Source: Lyophyllum atratum
Taxonomy: Eukaryota; Basidiomycota; Agaricomycetes; Agaricales; Lyophyllaceae
DNA length: 64,000 bases
Direction of reading: 5' to 3'
Assembly (NCBI GenBank): GCA_014905825.1
Contig: JACGCN010000023.1
Span: forward strand, 801,188 to 865,187
Under the pieces are notes generated by a model. The model did no database searches, was not told the origin of the DNA, and saw nothing but the letters and a program-made list of their open reading frames with translations. The position numbers and the translations under genes were made by a program. Of this stretch, positions 34,413 through 48,295 are shown piece after piece. Positions within the stretch are counted from its first letter, which is position 1; every line of letters begins with the position of its first letter.

Positions 34413-35832
34413 CTACTGCTCTGTTACTCGGTGCACCATCTCTTTGCTCAGGCCGATGTAGTTCCTAGGGTCGCACAATTTTTCCAGTTCGGCCCTCGTT
34501 AACCCGGATTTTGAAACTTCTTCATTCTCGGATAATAACTCAATGAGAGGCCGATCTTCTTGGACCGCCTTCCTGCAAAGGTCATAAATCAGATCATGGG
34601 CGACTTGCCTCCCAACAAACTTCCCCAAACCCATCATCACCGCCTCACTGGCGATTGCGCCCTTCGTCAAGTCCAGATTCCTACTCATCGCCTCGGGATG
34701 AACCTCCAAACCCTCTATGAGCTCTTGGGTATGCGTCAGGATTGCATGTGTCATGGTGCAGATCTGAGGGAGCACGATCCACTCGATCTCCCAAGGCCCC
34801 GTGCTCCGCTCATGGTCTTCGACCATTGCATCAAATAGGGCTGCACTTAGCTGTCGCACAGTGCTCGCCATGGCGGTTATATAAACGCTCGATACGGGAT
34901 TCCTTTTCTGTGGCATTGTGCTGCTCGATCCGCGATGAGCATAATACGGCTCCGAAACCTCCCCGACCTCGGTCTGCATCAGCAACTTCACGTCAAACGC
35001 GAACTTAGCGCACGTCCCGGTCACCATCGCAAAAAAGGCTCCTATTTCTGCTATCCGGTCTCTTTCGGTGTGCCATGCTATTTCTGGAACCCCGAGGCCC
35101 AGCTCCTTGGCGAGCTCTTCCTGCACCTGGAACGCGACTCCAGTGTCGGAGATGGTAGCAAGGGTTCCTGCTGCACCGCCGAACTCGATGACAAGCATTC
35201 GCGGGAGAATTTCGACGAGCCTGGCTTGATGCCTTTGGAAGGTGGAGAGCAATCGTGCCATCTTGAAGCCAAAGGTGATCGGCACGGCTTGCTGCAAATT
35301 AGATCGGGCTGCCATGGGAGTGGAAGCATGCGTCCGCGCGAGTTCGCGGAGCGCAGACGTAATGTTCTCCAAGGACTTCGACACCAACTGACATGTGTCG
35401 CGCAGCTGGAGAATTGTCGCTGTGTCCGTGACATCCTGAAAATCTGCTTCAGCACTCGGATCCCTCGGACGACGGAGTGAAGTGGTCAGAAGGGTTTACC
35501 TGCGTAGTTGCACCCCAGTGCGCCCATTCTCCCAGGCCGGGTTCGACTTCGTTCACCATGCGCACAAGTTGCTTCACGACCGGCAGAATAGGGTACCCAA
35601 TCCTACGGGTCTCGCTTTCCAGCTCTTCCATGTCGATCAGTCCGATATCACATTTCTCCACGATAGCATGCGCAGCCTTTTCTGGTATAACGCCCAATCG
35701 CGCCTGGGCCGTGGCAAGTGCAGATTCGAATCGGAGGTAGTAGGCGGTACGGGTCTTGTCGGACCAGATGGCCGACGACGATGGTGAAGAGAAGATGTTT
35801 CGAAAGATGACGGAGTCTGTTACTGTGGACAT
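34413..35832 (-). CDS. Fumarase/aspartase-superfamily lyase (3-carboxymuconate cycloisomerase / adenylosuccinate-lyase-like)
   Basis: Two exons: ATG 35832 to a donor near 35502, then from about 35436 to TAG 34413-34415; about 450 aa. The N-terminal domain has RNIFSSPSSSAIWSDKTRTA. The first conserved region gives GEWAHWGATTQDVTDTA (TTQD, a catalytic loop split by the intron). The second gives MAARSNLQQAVPITFGFKMA. The third, the superfamily signature, is GSSSTMPQKRNP with its essential flexible Ser loop. The GxxxxGATTQ, QAVP and SSxMPxKRNP set matches PcaB-type 3-carboxy-cis,cis-muconate cycloisomerases and their relatives rather than true fumarase. Fungal relatives may act on other substrates. 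The catalytic regions are complete. It is transcribed in the same direction as the SDR 1.3 kb downstream. Confidence 0.9.
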
Positions 35833-37910
35833 ATGCCTGTTGCAAGAGATAAGCTCGAGCTCACTATCTTTCGCGGTGTGGGTAGAGATGGGAGTCCAAC
35901 TAAACGATAGGCTATGACGTCGATTTGAATCCGATCGATAACGTGCTCATTCAAATCGCCTTTTAACCTACTAGCATCCATGTCTGCGGCCGCGACAATG
36001 AATCTCGCCCGAACGGCCCTCGAGACATACCTATGCTGGTGGGCAAACATACTGTAACTAAGCAGCACAACGGCGCACAGCGAAGATCTAACGAAACTGC
36101 CACAACTCGGCGCTTATAACATGGGTGATGCTCTTCCATGTTTCTCCGCTTCCAAAATCCTTGCTCGATCACTCAGAATATCTATTGAAAACGCGATGGA
36201 TCATCAGCCGTTATTCGAGGGGTTGCGTCCAGGAAGTTCGGACCCCTGCGACCCATTACCAAACGAAGAGCAAAAGCTCACCACCAACCACGCAAACCGT
36301 TTACAGCCTTATCTTCGGTCCTATAACACCGTGCCGTCCTCTTACAGCGGCTCCAGGTATTGTCACTGGCCCGCAGCAATTCTACTTATTGTATACAGGA
36401 GCTTCCAATTACCAGGGCTGCTCACCTTTTTCTTTCTGTCCACAAGGCAGTGATGGGCTACCATCCAAGCCTCATCTCAATGGCATTTGCCCATAGGTCC
36501 CCATTGGGACAAGTAGAGTACACCCTACCGATGGTTGCTTGATACATTTTTCTCCTCACGTTCACGGACCCTGCACGATGGTGATAGGCTCCTTCAAGCT
36601 AAAACTCAATCGCAGAAACAGTCAAATGCACACGAGGCAGGGAGCGGACATGCGCCGCGTACTTGGGCCCGGGTGCCATGTCACTCTCGCGGTCTTTATC
36701 TACAGGCGCGGAGCTCGAGTCAGATGGCTATGGACGACAATACGAGACTACGGCGTCACCGTCACTACGCATGCTCGTCCCATGTACACTGGTGCCAAGT
36801 TCAAGGAATAACCCGAGATTGGCACAAGTCGATCTGTAAGTCTTGATCAGCGATCTTGGAACATGCGCGGGAAGTTGCAGGAGGAAAAACACCGTCACTA
36901 CGCATGCTCGTCCCATGTACACTGGTGCCAAGTTCAAGGAATAACCCGAGATTGGCACAAGTCGATCTGTAAGTCTTGATCAGCAATCTTGGAACATGCG
37001 CGGGAAGTTGCAGGAGGAAAAATTAAGTCCTAAGAGTCTGAAAGGCTATGTACTGGAATCAAGAGAAGGTCATGATGGCACTGGGAGAGATATGAGAACA
37101 AGTATGGGGCAAAAGGAAGCTGCCGAGGATGTGGGGTCGGGAGCGCGGGCGATAGCCACAGGTAGATTGAAGAGGCGCCGAGAACGAGGCCTTGCCGCCT
37201 CGAGGACACAGCCCTTATCCAAGTCCTTATCCGAGTCCAGGGTTTGCAGTCTTTTTTTATCTCCTGACCGCAGGTTCGAAGTTGCGACTAAGATAACCCT
37301 ATCTTGATCTGCCAATGTAGATGCTCAACTGGTACATGACGTTTGAATGCTTCTGAGAGTATCGCTCTAAATGGGCACGCATCACAGCGCCACATCGCTG
37401 GAGGTCAAAAGCTGACCAAGTCTACTTCTATATAATTGAGCGGGAGAACTCCGGGGTATGGAAGCAAAAGCTCATGTTGAGTAGACAGCATGTCGATGTC
37501 AGGGACAGCCCTTCGATCTCCTCAGCCCACATCTATGCCGGCCAGGGTCCGTCCAGGCCGGGTTCTTTACACGCTAATACACGTACATACCATGCCATGT
37601 AGAAAGCTTTCCACCGAGTCCTACGCCTGATAGTGTCATTCGTGGTTCTGCACTTGAAACATATACAGTAGAGCGAAGAAGCGGGATAGCAGAATGTGCC
37701 TCGGATATCGGCGGGGTAATACGAAAGAAGCTATGGCAGACAAAGACTTGAGGAGGTTATAGAACAAGGGAAATATCGAGTGAAAACAATCGGACGAAAA
37801 AGACCGCTATAAAGGATCCGGAACAGGGAGAAAGATATCAACACGAGCTTCCACCTAGCTCCACCACATATACATGGAAACAAAACGAAGAGAGGGAAGA
37901 GGAAAAACCG
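35833..37910. other. Gene-poor interval, 2.1 kb
   Basis: Contains the lyase promoter, a recent 133-bp tandem duplication (36757-37022) and the presumed 3' UTR of calcineurin A on the right. Overlapping open frames at 36121-36846 (plus) and 36996-37307 (plus) have no motif and shift frames freely. Confidence 0.45.
36757..37022. repeat. Nearly perfect 133-bp tandem duplication
   Basis: Copy 1 is 36757-36889, copy 2 is 36890-37022, directly abutting. They differ at a single base by my reading (CAGCGATC versus CAGCAATC). Each copy contains a 7-bp inverted repeat, GTGCCAA ... TTGGCAC, with a 20-bp loop. The near identity means it is recent, or it could be an assembly duplication. Confidence 0.93.
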
Positions 37911-40506
<2,596 letters not shown>

Positions 40507-40888
40507 GACTTCTACTCTGTTGAGGGAGAACTACGGGGCAACAGCGAGTAGAACGGACGATGGGCGGCGACTGGAGAGGTGGAAAACGAGGAAGAAAGCG
40601 CTAGCAAGCGAGCAACTGGTTCGTGGAACGTGACAAGATTGGAATTCTGAAGATCAGATTTCTCCACCGCGTGTTTTCACCTTGGCGGATAAGCGAATCG
40701 ATCCACTATTTACGAAATTTGGAAGGGATTTGAGGGGAGACTGGGGTTTTTCTACTTTGTAGTGAAGGAGGGCAGAGGGCACACTGGTTGCTGTGATATA
40801 CACAGCTTCGATTTCGGGATGGGTGGTCCGCCATCGACCAGATTTTACGATAATTGCCTGCTAAGTGAATACAACAACTCTACTAATA
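40507..40888. other. Upstream region of CNA1
   Basis: 382 bp between the CNA1 start and the UNC50 stop, both on the minus strand. Presumed CNA1 promoter and UNC50 3' UTR; nothing further visible. Confidence 0.5.
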
Positions 40889-42012
40889 CTATGATCCAAA
40901 GTATACTCCGAGCACGCGTTTTGCGATGTTGAAGCCAAGAAGAGAAATTATGTAGGCGATAAATAACGGGAGCAGGGGAGCCAGAAGTATTTCGGAGCGG
41001 ACAAGGAACGGCAAGGCTGTGTTAAACGTTTAGAGATATCAGGTGGGATACGTTTGAAACATACCGTTCAAGCCAAGATAAACTCCGTAAGTGTACTGGG
41101 CGAATCTGTTGGGTGTCATGTCATGATACTGATGTTAAAGGAAAGATTTGCATACGCAGCGAGGTAAAGCGTGTTGCCGACCCAGAGGCAGACCCATCTG
41201 TCCTTGAAGATGATAGGAAGGAGGAATAGCTGTGCTAGGTAAAGAGTGAGGTATAAAGGAAAGAACGCATTTGTGTGCACGTCAAAAGCATAGGCCCATT
41301 CAACTTGGGAGTCTGCCGGCGTCGTATGGGAGGGCGGCGAAAGTAACAGGCGATTCGATACAAACCTAAGGCCGAAACATGATGAGTGATGTGGCTCCTA
41401 GATGTTGGGTTGGACATACCAGAGGATGGTGGCAACTACGGCGCCTGTAAGCAGGTAATCCCGCACAATCATGAAGAAGGCGAGTTCTATCGCCTCGAAG
41501 ATACTATATTGATACACAACCGCCCAAGCAATGGCAGAAACTTGGTGTATGTTTCAGAAAGATGGTGTATAGGAGCTGCCGGCCGCGACTTACCACAAAG
41601 GCAGGCGGAAATCAGAACAAGGATGGCGGGGTCATCTCGCGCCCATGTATTTTTGGTTTCTACAGCAAATCAATTTAGCTGGCAGATAACGCATAAAAGA
41701 GACCGACGTTTATGAAAGTAAACATTCCGATACCTATGGAACGTGGTAAATTCATGCTCGAAGGTTGGGATTCGACCACGCTCACACTCACACTCTCCGA
41801 GGGGCAAGGCAAAGATATGTGAGCTGCCACGCAGCCAGCTCGAAATCCTAGGTTTCCTTTTAGTTATGGATAGATTTTCTGAGCCGTCAAGAAGGACACA
41901 CCATCTGGTGGAAGCGATGCAAGCGTCTGAAAATGACAGGAATACGGTGGGTCAAGCTACCAGAGCCGCGCTGGATGCTTCCATCTTCAGAGGCGCTTGT
42001 TGGGAGAACCAT
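40889..42012 (-). CDS. UNC50: UNC-50 family Golgi membrane protein (yeast Gmh1-like)
   Basis: ATG 42012 (MVLPTSASEDGS) to TAG 40889-40891, about seven exons, roughly 260 aa. The N-terminal helix RIPVIFRRLHRFHQM is followed by DFELAAWQLTYLCLAPRRV. YRNVYFHKQTKNTWARDDPA is the diagnostic UNC-50 block. Helices follow: ILVLISACLCV, FFMIVRDYLLTGAVVATILW, then VEWAYAFDVHTNAFFPLYL, RWVCLWVGNTLYLAA, FAQYTYGVYLGLN and PLFIAYIISLLGFNIAKRVL. Homologues are Golgi multi-span proteins; yeast Gmh1 interacts with Arf-GEFs Gea1/2, and the nematode protein is needed for receptor trafficking. Divergent from the WW-domain gene, with only about 250 bp between the ATGs. Confidence 0.93.
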
Positions 42013-42263
42013 AGTCGCATAAGCTGATCTCTGGCGATGAAACAGAGCCAGCGTGGAGTAAGAAGAGGACAAGACCGCTGGCCAATCGTTAGGGATACAA
42101 CAGTGTATACTGAGTTTACAGCACCTACAAGTCACGTCAACAGGACAGCCTACTTGCATTTTAAGCGGAGCTTAAACTCGTCAGCCAGCGTCAAACTTCT
42201 CCTCGACTTCTCCCAAGTCGTCGCCACCATTCACCCTTCCCCTTATTTCTCTTTTTCGCCACC
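42013..42263. promoter_or_regulatory. Compact bidirectional promoter, UNC50 / WW-domain gene
   Basis: 251 bp between divergent ATGs. CT-rich near the WW gene, which starts in a CCACCATGG context. No specific operator recognised. Confidence 0.5.
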
Positions 42264-45200
42264 ATGGACGACGAGCACGAGGTTCTCGACTGGGGAAACG
42301 AAGAAGACGACTCAAAAAACCAGGACCCTAACAAAACCGCCGACTACGAACACCGCCATGGCACAGGCGATATTGACGACGCAGAAGACGCAGTTTCGCT
42401 AGGGGAGGAGGAGGATGAGGAGGAGTATTATACTCAACAACAGGAAGCCTCTACTGGCATTGCTTTTGGGGATGAGAGCAGTCAACCCGCTGCCCGGTCC
42501 TCAAACAACGGCGATGTCCAGCTGCCTTTCTCTACCAGGGATCTCAAGCGCGAAGACTCCTCAGTGTCACAAGTACAGTCTTCAACTGCAGGTTCGCCTC
42601 GTCGGAACAGCAGCTCGACCAGCACCCGTTCGCCTCAGCGCCCGCAAACAACACGTATCACGCACGCCCTCCCACCGAAACCGATCGTGACGAACGTCCC
42701 TTTTTTACACCCGTCTCACCCTTCTATAGTCGAAGCAACAGCAATGTCTGTGACGACAAGAGCAGCTTTTAGTGAGTCCAACAAGAGCAAGATCAATGGA
42801 TTTTCTGGGACGACCGTATCTACTACAGGTACAGGAAAGTCTTCTGCCGTCATCGAACCCGATCCTCTTCCGCGTCACTGGGAGGCTCGTGAAGCGCGAA
42901 GTGGACTTGGCGGAACATACTACTACAATGTCCGGACTCAACAATCGACATGGTCTCGTCCCGTGAGCAGCTCTAATTCCTCTCGATCTCGCAGCCATTC
43001 CCGTAGCGACAACACGCGTCGTCATCGTGGAAGTAACTTGCCTGCGGGATACAAGAGTTTAAGTCCCTCTCGATCTGACTATCCCCATCCCCAATCCCAG
43101 GAGCCCTCTCGCCACTCCCGGCGTGCACAGCCACAACCCGATCCTGACATAATAGACCTTCAAGAAACAGCCGCAGCCTCAGATACAAACGGCCTGTCCT
43201 ACAAGGACCGACACTACCGACCTGGAGGTGCCGAGGCCCCGGTCCCTCCGGCTGACAGCAGGCGGGGAGAGCGCAGCCGTGAGGAGCCTATGGATCCGCG
43301 TTTCAATCCGCATCCGGAACTCGCGTTCACACCGCCGTCTTCCCCCCCGCGTATACGTGAACGGGCGAGGTCTCCGTCTCCCTTCGCCATGGTCCCGTCG
43401 ACCGGTTCCCGAGGAAGAGAGCCGCGGTCTTCCCGTGCATTGCATTCTGGACGCGGTGGGCGGAATGCCAATATTGATGCAGACACCTCTATACAGAGAG
43501 ATCGTGATGTATTGCCACCTGCCTTCGCCCCACCTCGGGGCCACTGGAGGCAACATCCTTCAAACCCTCCTGCCGAGCTCAATAGCAGTATTTACCAAGA
43601 GTCACGTCGTCGCCCACGCCCGCAGGATGCGGCTGCTTATGAAGGGCCTGCATTCGAAGGTAGACCATCCACGACGCCGAGAAATGGAAGCGGTCGGGGC
43701 CGGAACCCTGACCGAGATCAACCTCGTGCTGTTGAACTGCGTGAGCAGAACCGTATCCAAAACATACCCTCTCCTAGTACGTTATCCGCCTCATCCTCCC
43801 ATCCTCCCCCTCTCCACCTCTCGTATCCGTGCACGGTCACGGTGGCGTCAGCACTCCCCCGGCGGAGAGCGATGATGTGTCTGCCTAGGCTTGTTTTAGA
43901 AAGCTTGGTTGAGGCAGCGCACCGTGTGCCGTTGCACCTACCGTTCTCCGTTCCCTTGTCCTCGGCCTCTCTCCTACCCTATCGACTCAAGGACGCTCAT
44001 CATGGACTCCGTCTTTTTTCTTCCCCTTACTTCACATTTAACCCCCTTTTTGTGTCTGAACCTGCATGTGTATTCAACCCGCATGTCTTTTTCAACCCCC
44101 TTCCTCCCATTCCTTTCACATTATATAGGAACTAGATCAACCCCTCCGCATAAACGCGACCACCGCACTCGAGACAACGACGAGACACGCCGCCTGCCGT
44201 CACGCGAGCCGGAACAGCCTCGAGAGACTCCAACACGCCCAATATCTCCTCCAGCGTCAGTCTTGCCCCCGCCGCAACGCAAGCGCGAAAGACCAACACG
44301 CTTTGGACAACCGTCTGCTTCGACTTCGCCAATGTTGATACCGTCTGCTCTACTGGCGCCAAGATTGCCTGGAGTGATACAACAAACGTATCCGCCTCGA
44401 CCTGTCGAAGAAGACGACCCCTTTGTCCCTGACGACATCAGGTCTCCTCCTCATGAATTGCAGTCCCGACGCGATGCCACTGGTGTGCGTGATGAATTGA
44501 CGGTTTCCACTGCTTCCCTACAGATTGCCCATGGGGATTCCGGTGCTTCCTCTCTGCATTATCCAAGCAACTATGCCAAACCTGTCCATGATCGCGACTT
44601 TGAACTCGACCGTGTACAGGTCCAGTCGTCTTATGAACAAGGCAGGCTATCGCCGGTTGCTGCGCAAGCATTACGTACGTACCCTCACACACCCGCTTGC
44701 AAGCCCTTGCCGACACTCTATCCTTTTTCCTTTATCCCTCGATCCGTGTGTCTGTCACCTTCTGTGCCTTATCTCCGTCGTCGTATCTAGGTCACAAGAG
44801 AATACCACTTCCCCCGCAGGCAGCTGAGTTCCGCGAGCAAGGATGGGAGCGTGCTCCCCCTCCGCCTCAGGACCGCCTGCCGTTGCGAGGGACCCTGGGC
44901 GATCCAGAAGGCCCTCTGCCCTCTGGACCACGGGATCAGCAGCGATTAAACCCCAGCAGCAGCCAACCGCCCTCAGGCCCACGCTCCCTACCTCACTCTC
45001 AAGGTCGCGGAGACGGCGATTCGCAGCGCGGCTTCCCCGCAGGGTCTCGTCGATATGCTGACAGGGAAAGAGACAGGGACAGGGACACGAGATATGGAAG
45101 CGATAGGCGCTCTTCGGCTGTGTACCCTACAGCTCCACCTCAAAACGACATGCCAATGGAAGTCGAGGCCGACGATCTGCCTCCACGATCAGCCAGGCGC

Positions 45201-47261
45201 CGTTCCTTACCCACGCCCATGCATCTACGAATCCCGGAAATTGAGTCAGCTGGACCTTACCTAGACCGGGAGGATGCCCCACCCCGCGGGCCGCGCGCAA
45301 TGGCTGGGAGCGCCACCACTTCTACAGTAACCAAGCAGCATGCGTCGACATCGCCGGTGATACCATTTAGTCATGCCCAGGGCGCAGGCAGTAGGAATGC
45401 TGATCGAGATCGCTCTCCGCCACCGCATATCATGGCACGGATGCATGATGGAGGGAGGGAGAGGGGGTTCGATTTGCCACCGCGACGGGACGCCCCAGAA
45501 TGGATGGAGGAGCGTAGCGGCTATCCTTCGGAGAGAGGGGTGTGTAATGTTACCTGACATGTCCAGATTGTTGAAGCTGATCTATCGTTGTGGCAGGGAC
45601 GCCGAGAGACTCGAGGTCGCCCCAGCGACTTCCATCGACTGCCGCCGACCTCGGCTGTTGGCTCTGGTGCCAACCATGTACCGATCGGGAACCAGAGAAA
45701 GGGCATGGGGAACGGTGGGCCGCCGGGACCTCCTCCAATGCGCATGTTGAATACTGGCCCTCCTCTCCAGGGGTTGGGTGGCATGAGCTCACGGGTGACG
45801 AGGGGTGGAAGTATGAGAGGGCGTGGTGGGGCTCCACCGCATGCCCATAGGGATCCGTACGAGCGCGTGAGTAACTCATGTAACCTTGCCTATGATTCCT
45901 ATCTGACTGATAACAACAGCCATACGACAATGACGGTCGGGACATGTATCGATCCGGGAGATCTGAGGGCAACGGGACGCATCCACATCGACGGGATCTA
46001 ACTCCTCCTGTGCGTTTATTGACCAAATGTCCATTGCTAGCATTTCCTGAAGCTTGTTTCTTATGCAGCCCTTTGAAAAGCATCAACCGCTTAGTGTCAA
46101 GACCGCCGTTGCACGTGAACCGGGCTCATTTTCTGGTAGTCCTCAGGTATGGTTCATATGCAGACTATTTATTTCTTCTTTCACTTACGCTCATAACAGC
46201 AGAGTCGTTTCGATCTAGGTCCTGCGCAAGATCCTGCGATGTCGGCGAGGACGTGGACCCCTCGTGGGGCCAACCCTCCCCACGACGCATTCCGTGCAAG
46301 CGTTGGCACAGGTAGCAGTGATGGGCGACCTCCGAGCCCGCCTCCAATTTCTAGAGAACCGTCCAATGTTTCGCCTAGCTGGCAATCGGATAGCGGGCGA
46401 CAACCCACACGTTATCCTGATACGCGGACTCATGATCGACCTGGAAGCTCAAAGGGTGCACCTGTCCCTCCATCGACACGACCTACAAGGCCAGGCCCTG
46501 ACGAACAGCTCCCTCGGGGCAGGGACAGGCACACCGATGACGGTGAGCCCCGCAAGAGTCGTAGCCTAGAGGGCAGGCTCAGTGATCGATACGACGAGTC
46601 GTTCATCCCCGCTGTACTTCAATCGCCGGCACCTACACGCCAACCGCATGCCCTTCCACCAAATCCTGCGCTCCACCGTGATCACCATAAATTGCGTTCG
46701 CCAGATTTGAGTAGAAGGCTCTCCGATCGGAACACTATGCGATCGGATTATGCCAATCCGGGTTGGGGAAATTCTGCGCGAGACATCACATCTGGCGACC
46801 GATCCAACTTCGCTGGCCAGCGTATGTACGAAGATCAGCTCCCCCCTGACGGTCGTATGCCGCGTCCACCTCGACCACGCAAATACCTGTCAAACTACCC
46901 TGACAAAGATGAGCCGATGGGAATGAATCTCGACGATGATCCTGGTCTAAGAGATATCCCCCATCCCCATTCTCAAGAACGCGAATCTCCGTACTCCCAA
47001 CAGCGTCCGGAGATGATAAGGCGCGGAGGGTCGCTTTTGGCTAGGATGCAGTTGGATCAGAATGGTGATGAAGTACGTAACGATGCGTCCTCCAACACCT
47101 TCCGCGACCGCGTGCAAGTGCCATCGAAGAGGGATAGAGAGGATATGATGGGAGGTGATCGTTATGCGGTGGACGATTCGATCGAGGACGACGAGGACCC
47201 CACAGCAAAGAAAATGCGGAGGAAGTCTGCGAAACCGAGAAAGCCGAGCCGTAAAAGCTAA
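42264..47261 (+). CDS. Large disordered WW-domain protein
   Basis: ATG 42264 (CCACCATGG) to TAA 47261, predicted about 1,250-1,300 aa. The acidic N-terminus (EHEVLDWGNEEDD) is followed by Ser-rich spacer. A single WW domain at about residues 200-235 reads LPRHWEAREARSGLGGTYYY and then NVRTQQSTWSRP, with both signature Trp and the terminal Pro present. The remainder is Arg/Ser/Pro/Asp-rich with many RD, SR and PPR stretches and a basic nuclear-type end (AKKMRRKSAKPRKPSRKS). The first intron after the WW exon (about 43790-44130) is about 350 nt, long for this genome. Later exons give EFREQGWERAPPPPQ, PYDNDGRDMYRSGR and SRFDLGPAQDPAMS. WW plus SR-like composition suggests an RNA-processing or Pol-II-CTD partner; this is inference only. 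Confidence 0.8.
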
Positions 47262-48295
47262 ACTGATATCGTTGTTTGTGTACATACTGAACATCCTGCT
47301 ATTTCTTGAACCTTTCCTATAATACAGTAGTCGTCCAGGTCCTGTGTTGTGTATCAGATAATAATTTACGTTGTCATGACCCTTCAACGTCAACCCTTCT
47401 TCTCACGATTCATTATGATGTTAAACTTGTGTTGAACCTATATTCAATGGCAGCTCATTGTGCAACACTAATACTGCAACGAAAGTCTTGTAAAGTCTTG
47501 ATTATGAAAAACTCACTTAAACGTAACTGCGTATAGGCTTTAGGCTCCCATTTTTCATGAGGACGTTGAAGTTTGAGGTCAGCGCCCCTCAGCTCAAAAG
47601 GAAACGGTCTTGATCACCTATCAGTATTAGCTTTGAATTAGCTTGTCCACCGTGACGTCGCTAATATCGCGTGGTTGGCCTGCGCTCGTACATACATAGC
47701 GTGCATTAGCGTGCATTGATGCTTGTACGTAACACGGAACCCCCACATGCTCCTCGTCGGGACCGCCCGTGGGTAATATCACTATCACTAGCACTCGCGG
47801 ATCTTCAATGTACCGTTTCCGAGGCCGCATGTCTTTCCTGGGTCTACGTCCAGGTCTCTCCTACCAAGCTTCAAGCAACATACTCTCCGCTGTATTGGAA
47901 ACCGTGTCCTGCTCAAGTCTCATCAGTCCCGACGTTTCCCTTTTACCCACCGTTTGCTGGTCACCTCCTATTATTGGTGCTCTTCGCGGTCCTTAATTAG
48001 CACCATTAACAGGCACCGCTTCGTCTTTGGAAATTGAAATTCGGCTATTTGTGGAAATTCGTCTTCTAGAAGACCCGACGCATCGTCACCTGCAGCACTG
48101 CTACGAACATAAAGCAAACTTCGAGTGTGACGTCCACATCCATACCCTCGAGCTTCCTCTGTGCCCGCAAAACCGGAGAGATCAGGCCTTTATTGCGTAT
48201 ACAGAGCTTTCCATTGGAGCCGACGCCATACCTTCTCTGTCGAATAGCAGGCAGTTCTTCCTCTCCTTCAATCAATCACGACTATCACGACTATA
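47262..48295. other. Intergenic, 1.0 kb
   Basis: No supported gene. Short frames at 47716-48000 and 48027-48296 (plus) lack motifs. Holds the 3' UTR of the WW gene and the promoter of the hydrolase at 48296. Confidence 0.5.

Noticed and set aside
37230..37300. Possible second tRNA from GGTTCGAA and a nearby T7 run
   Set aside because: The stem pairing fails and the T run lies upstream of the putative T-arm, so no cloverleaf forms.
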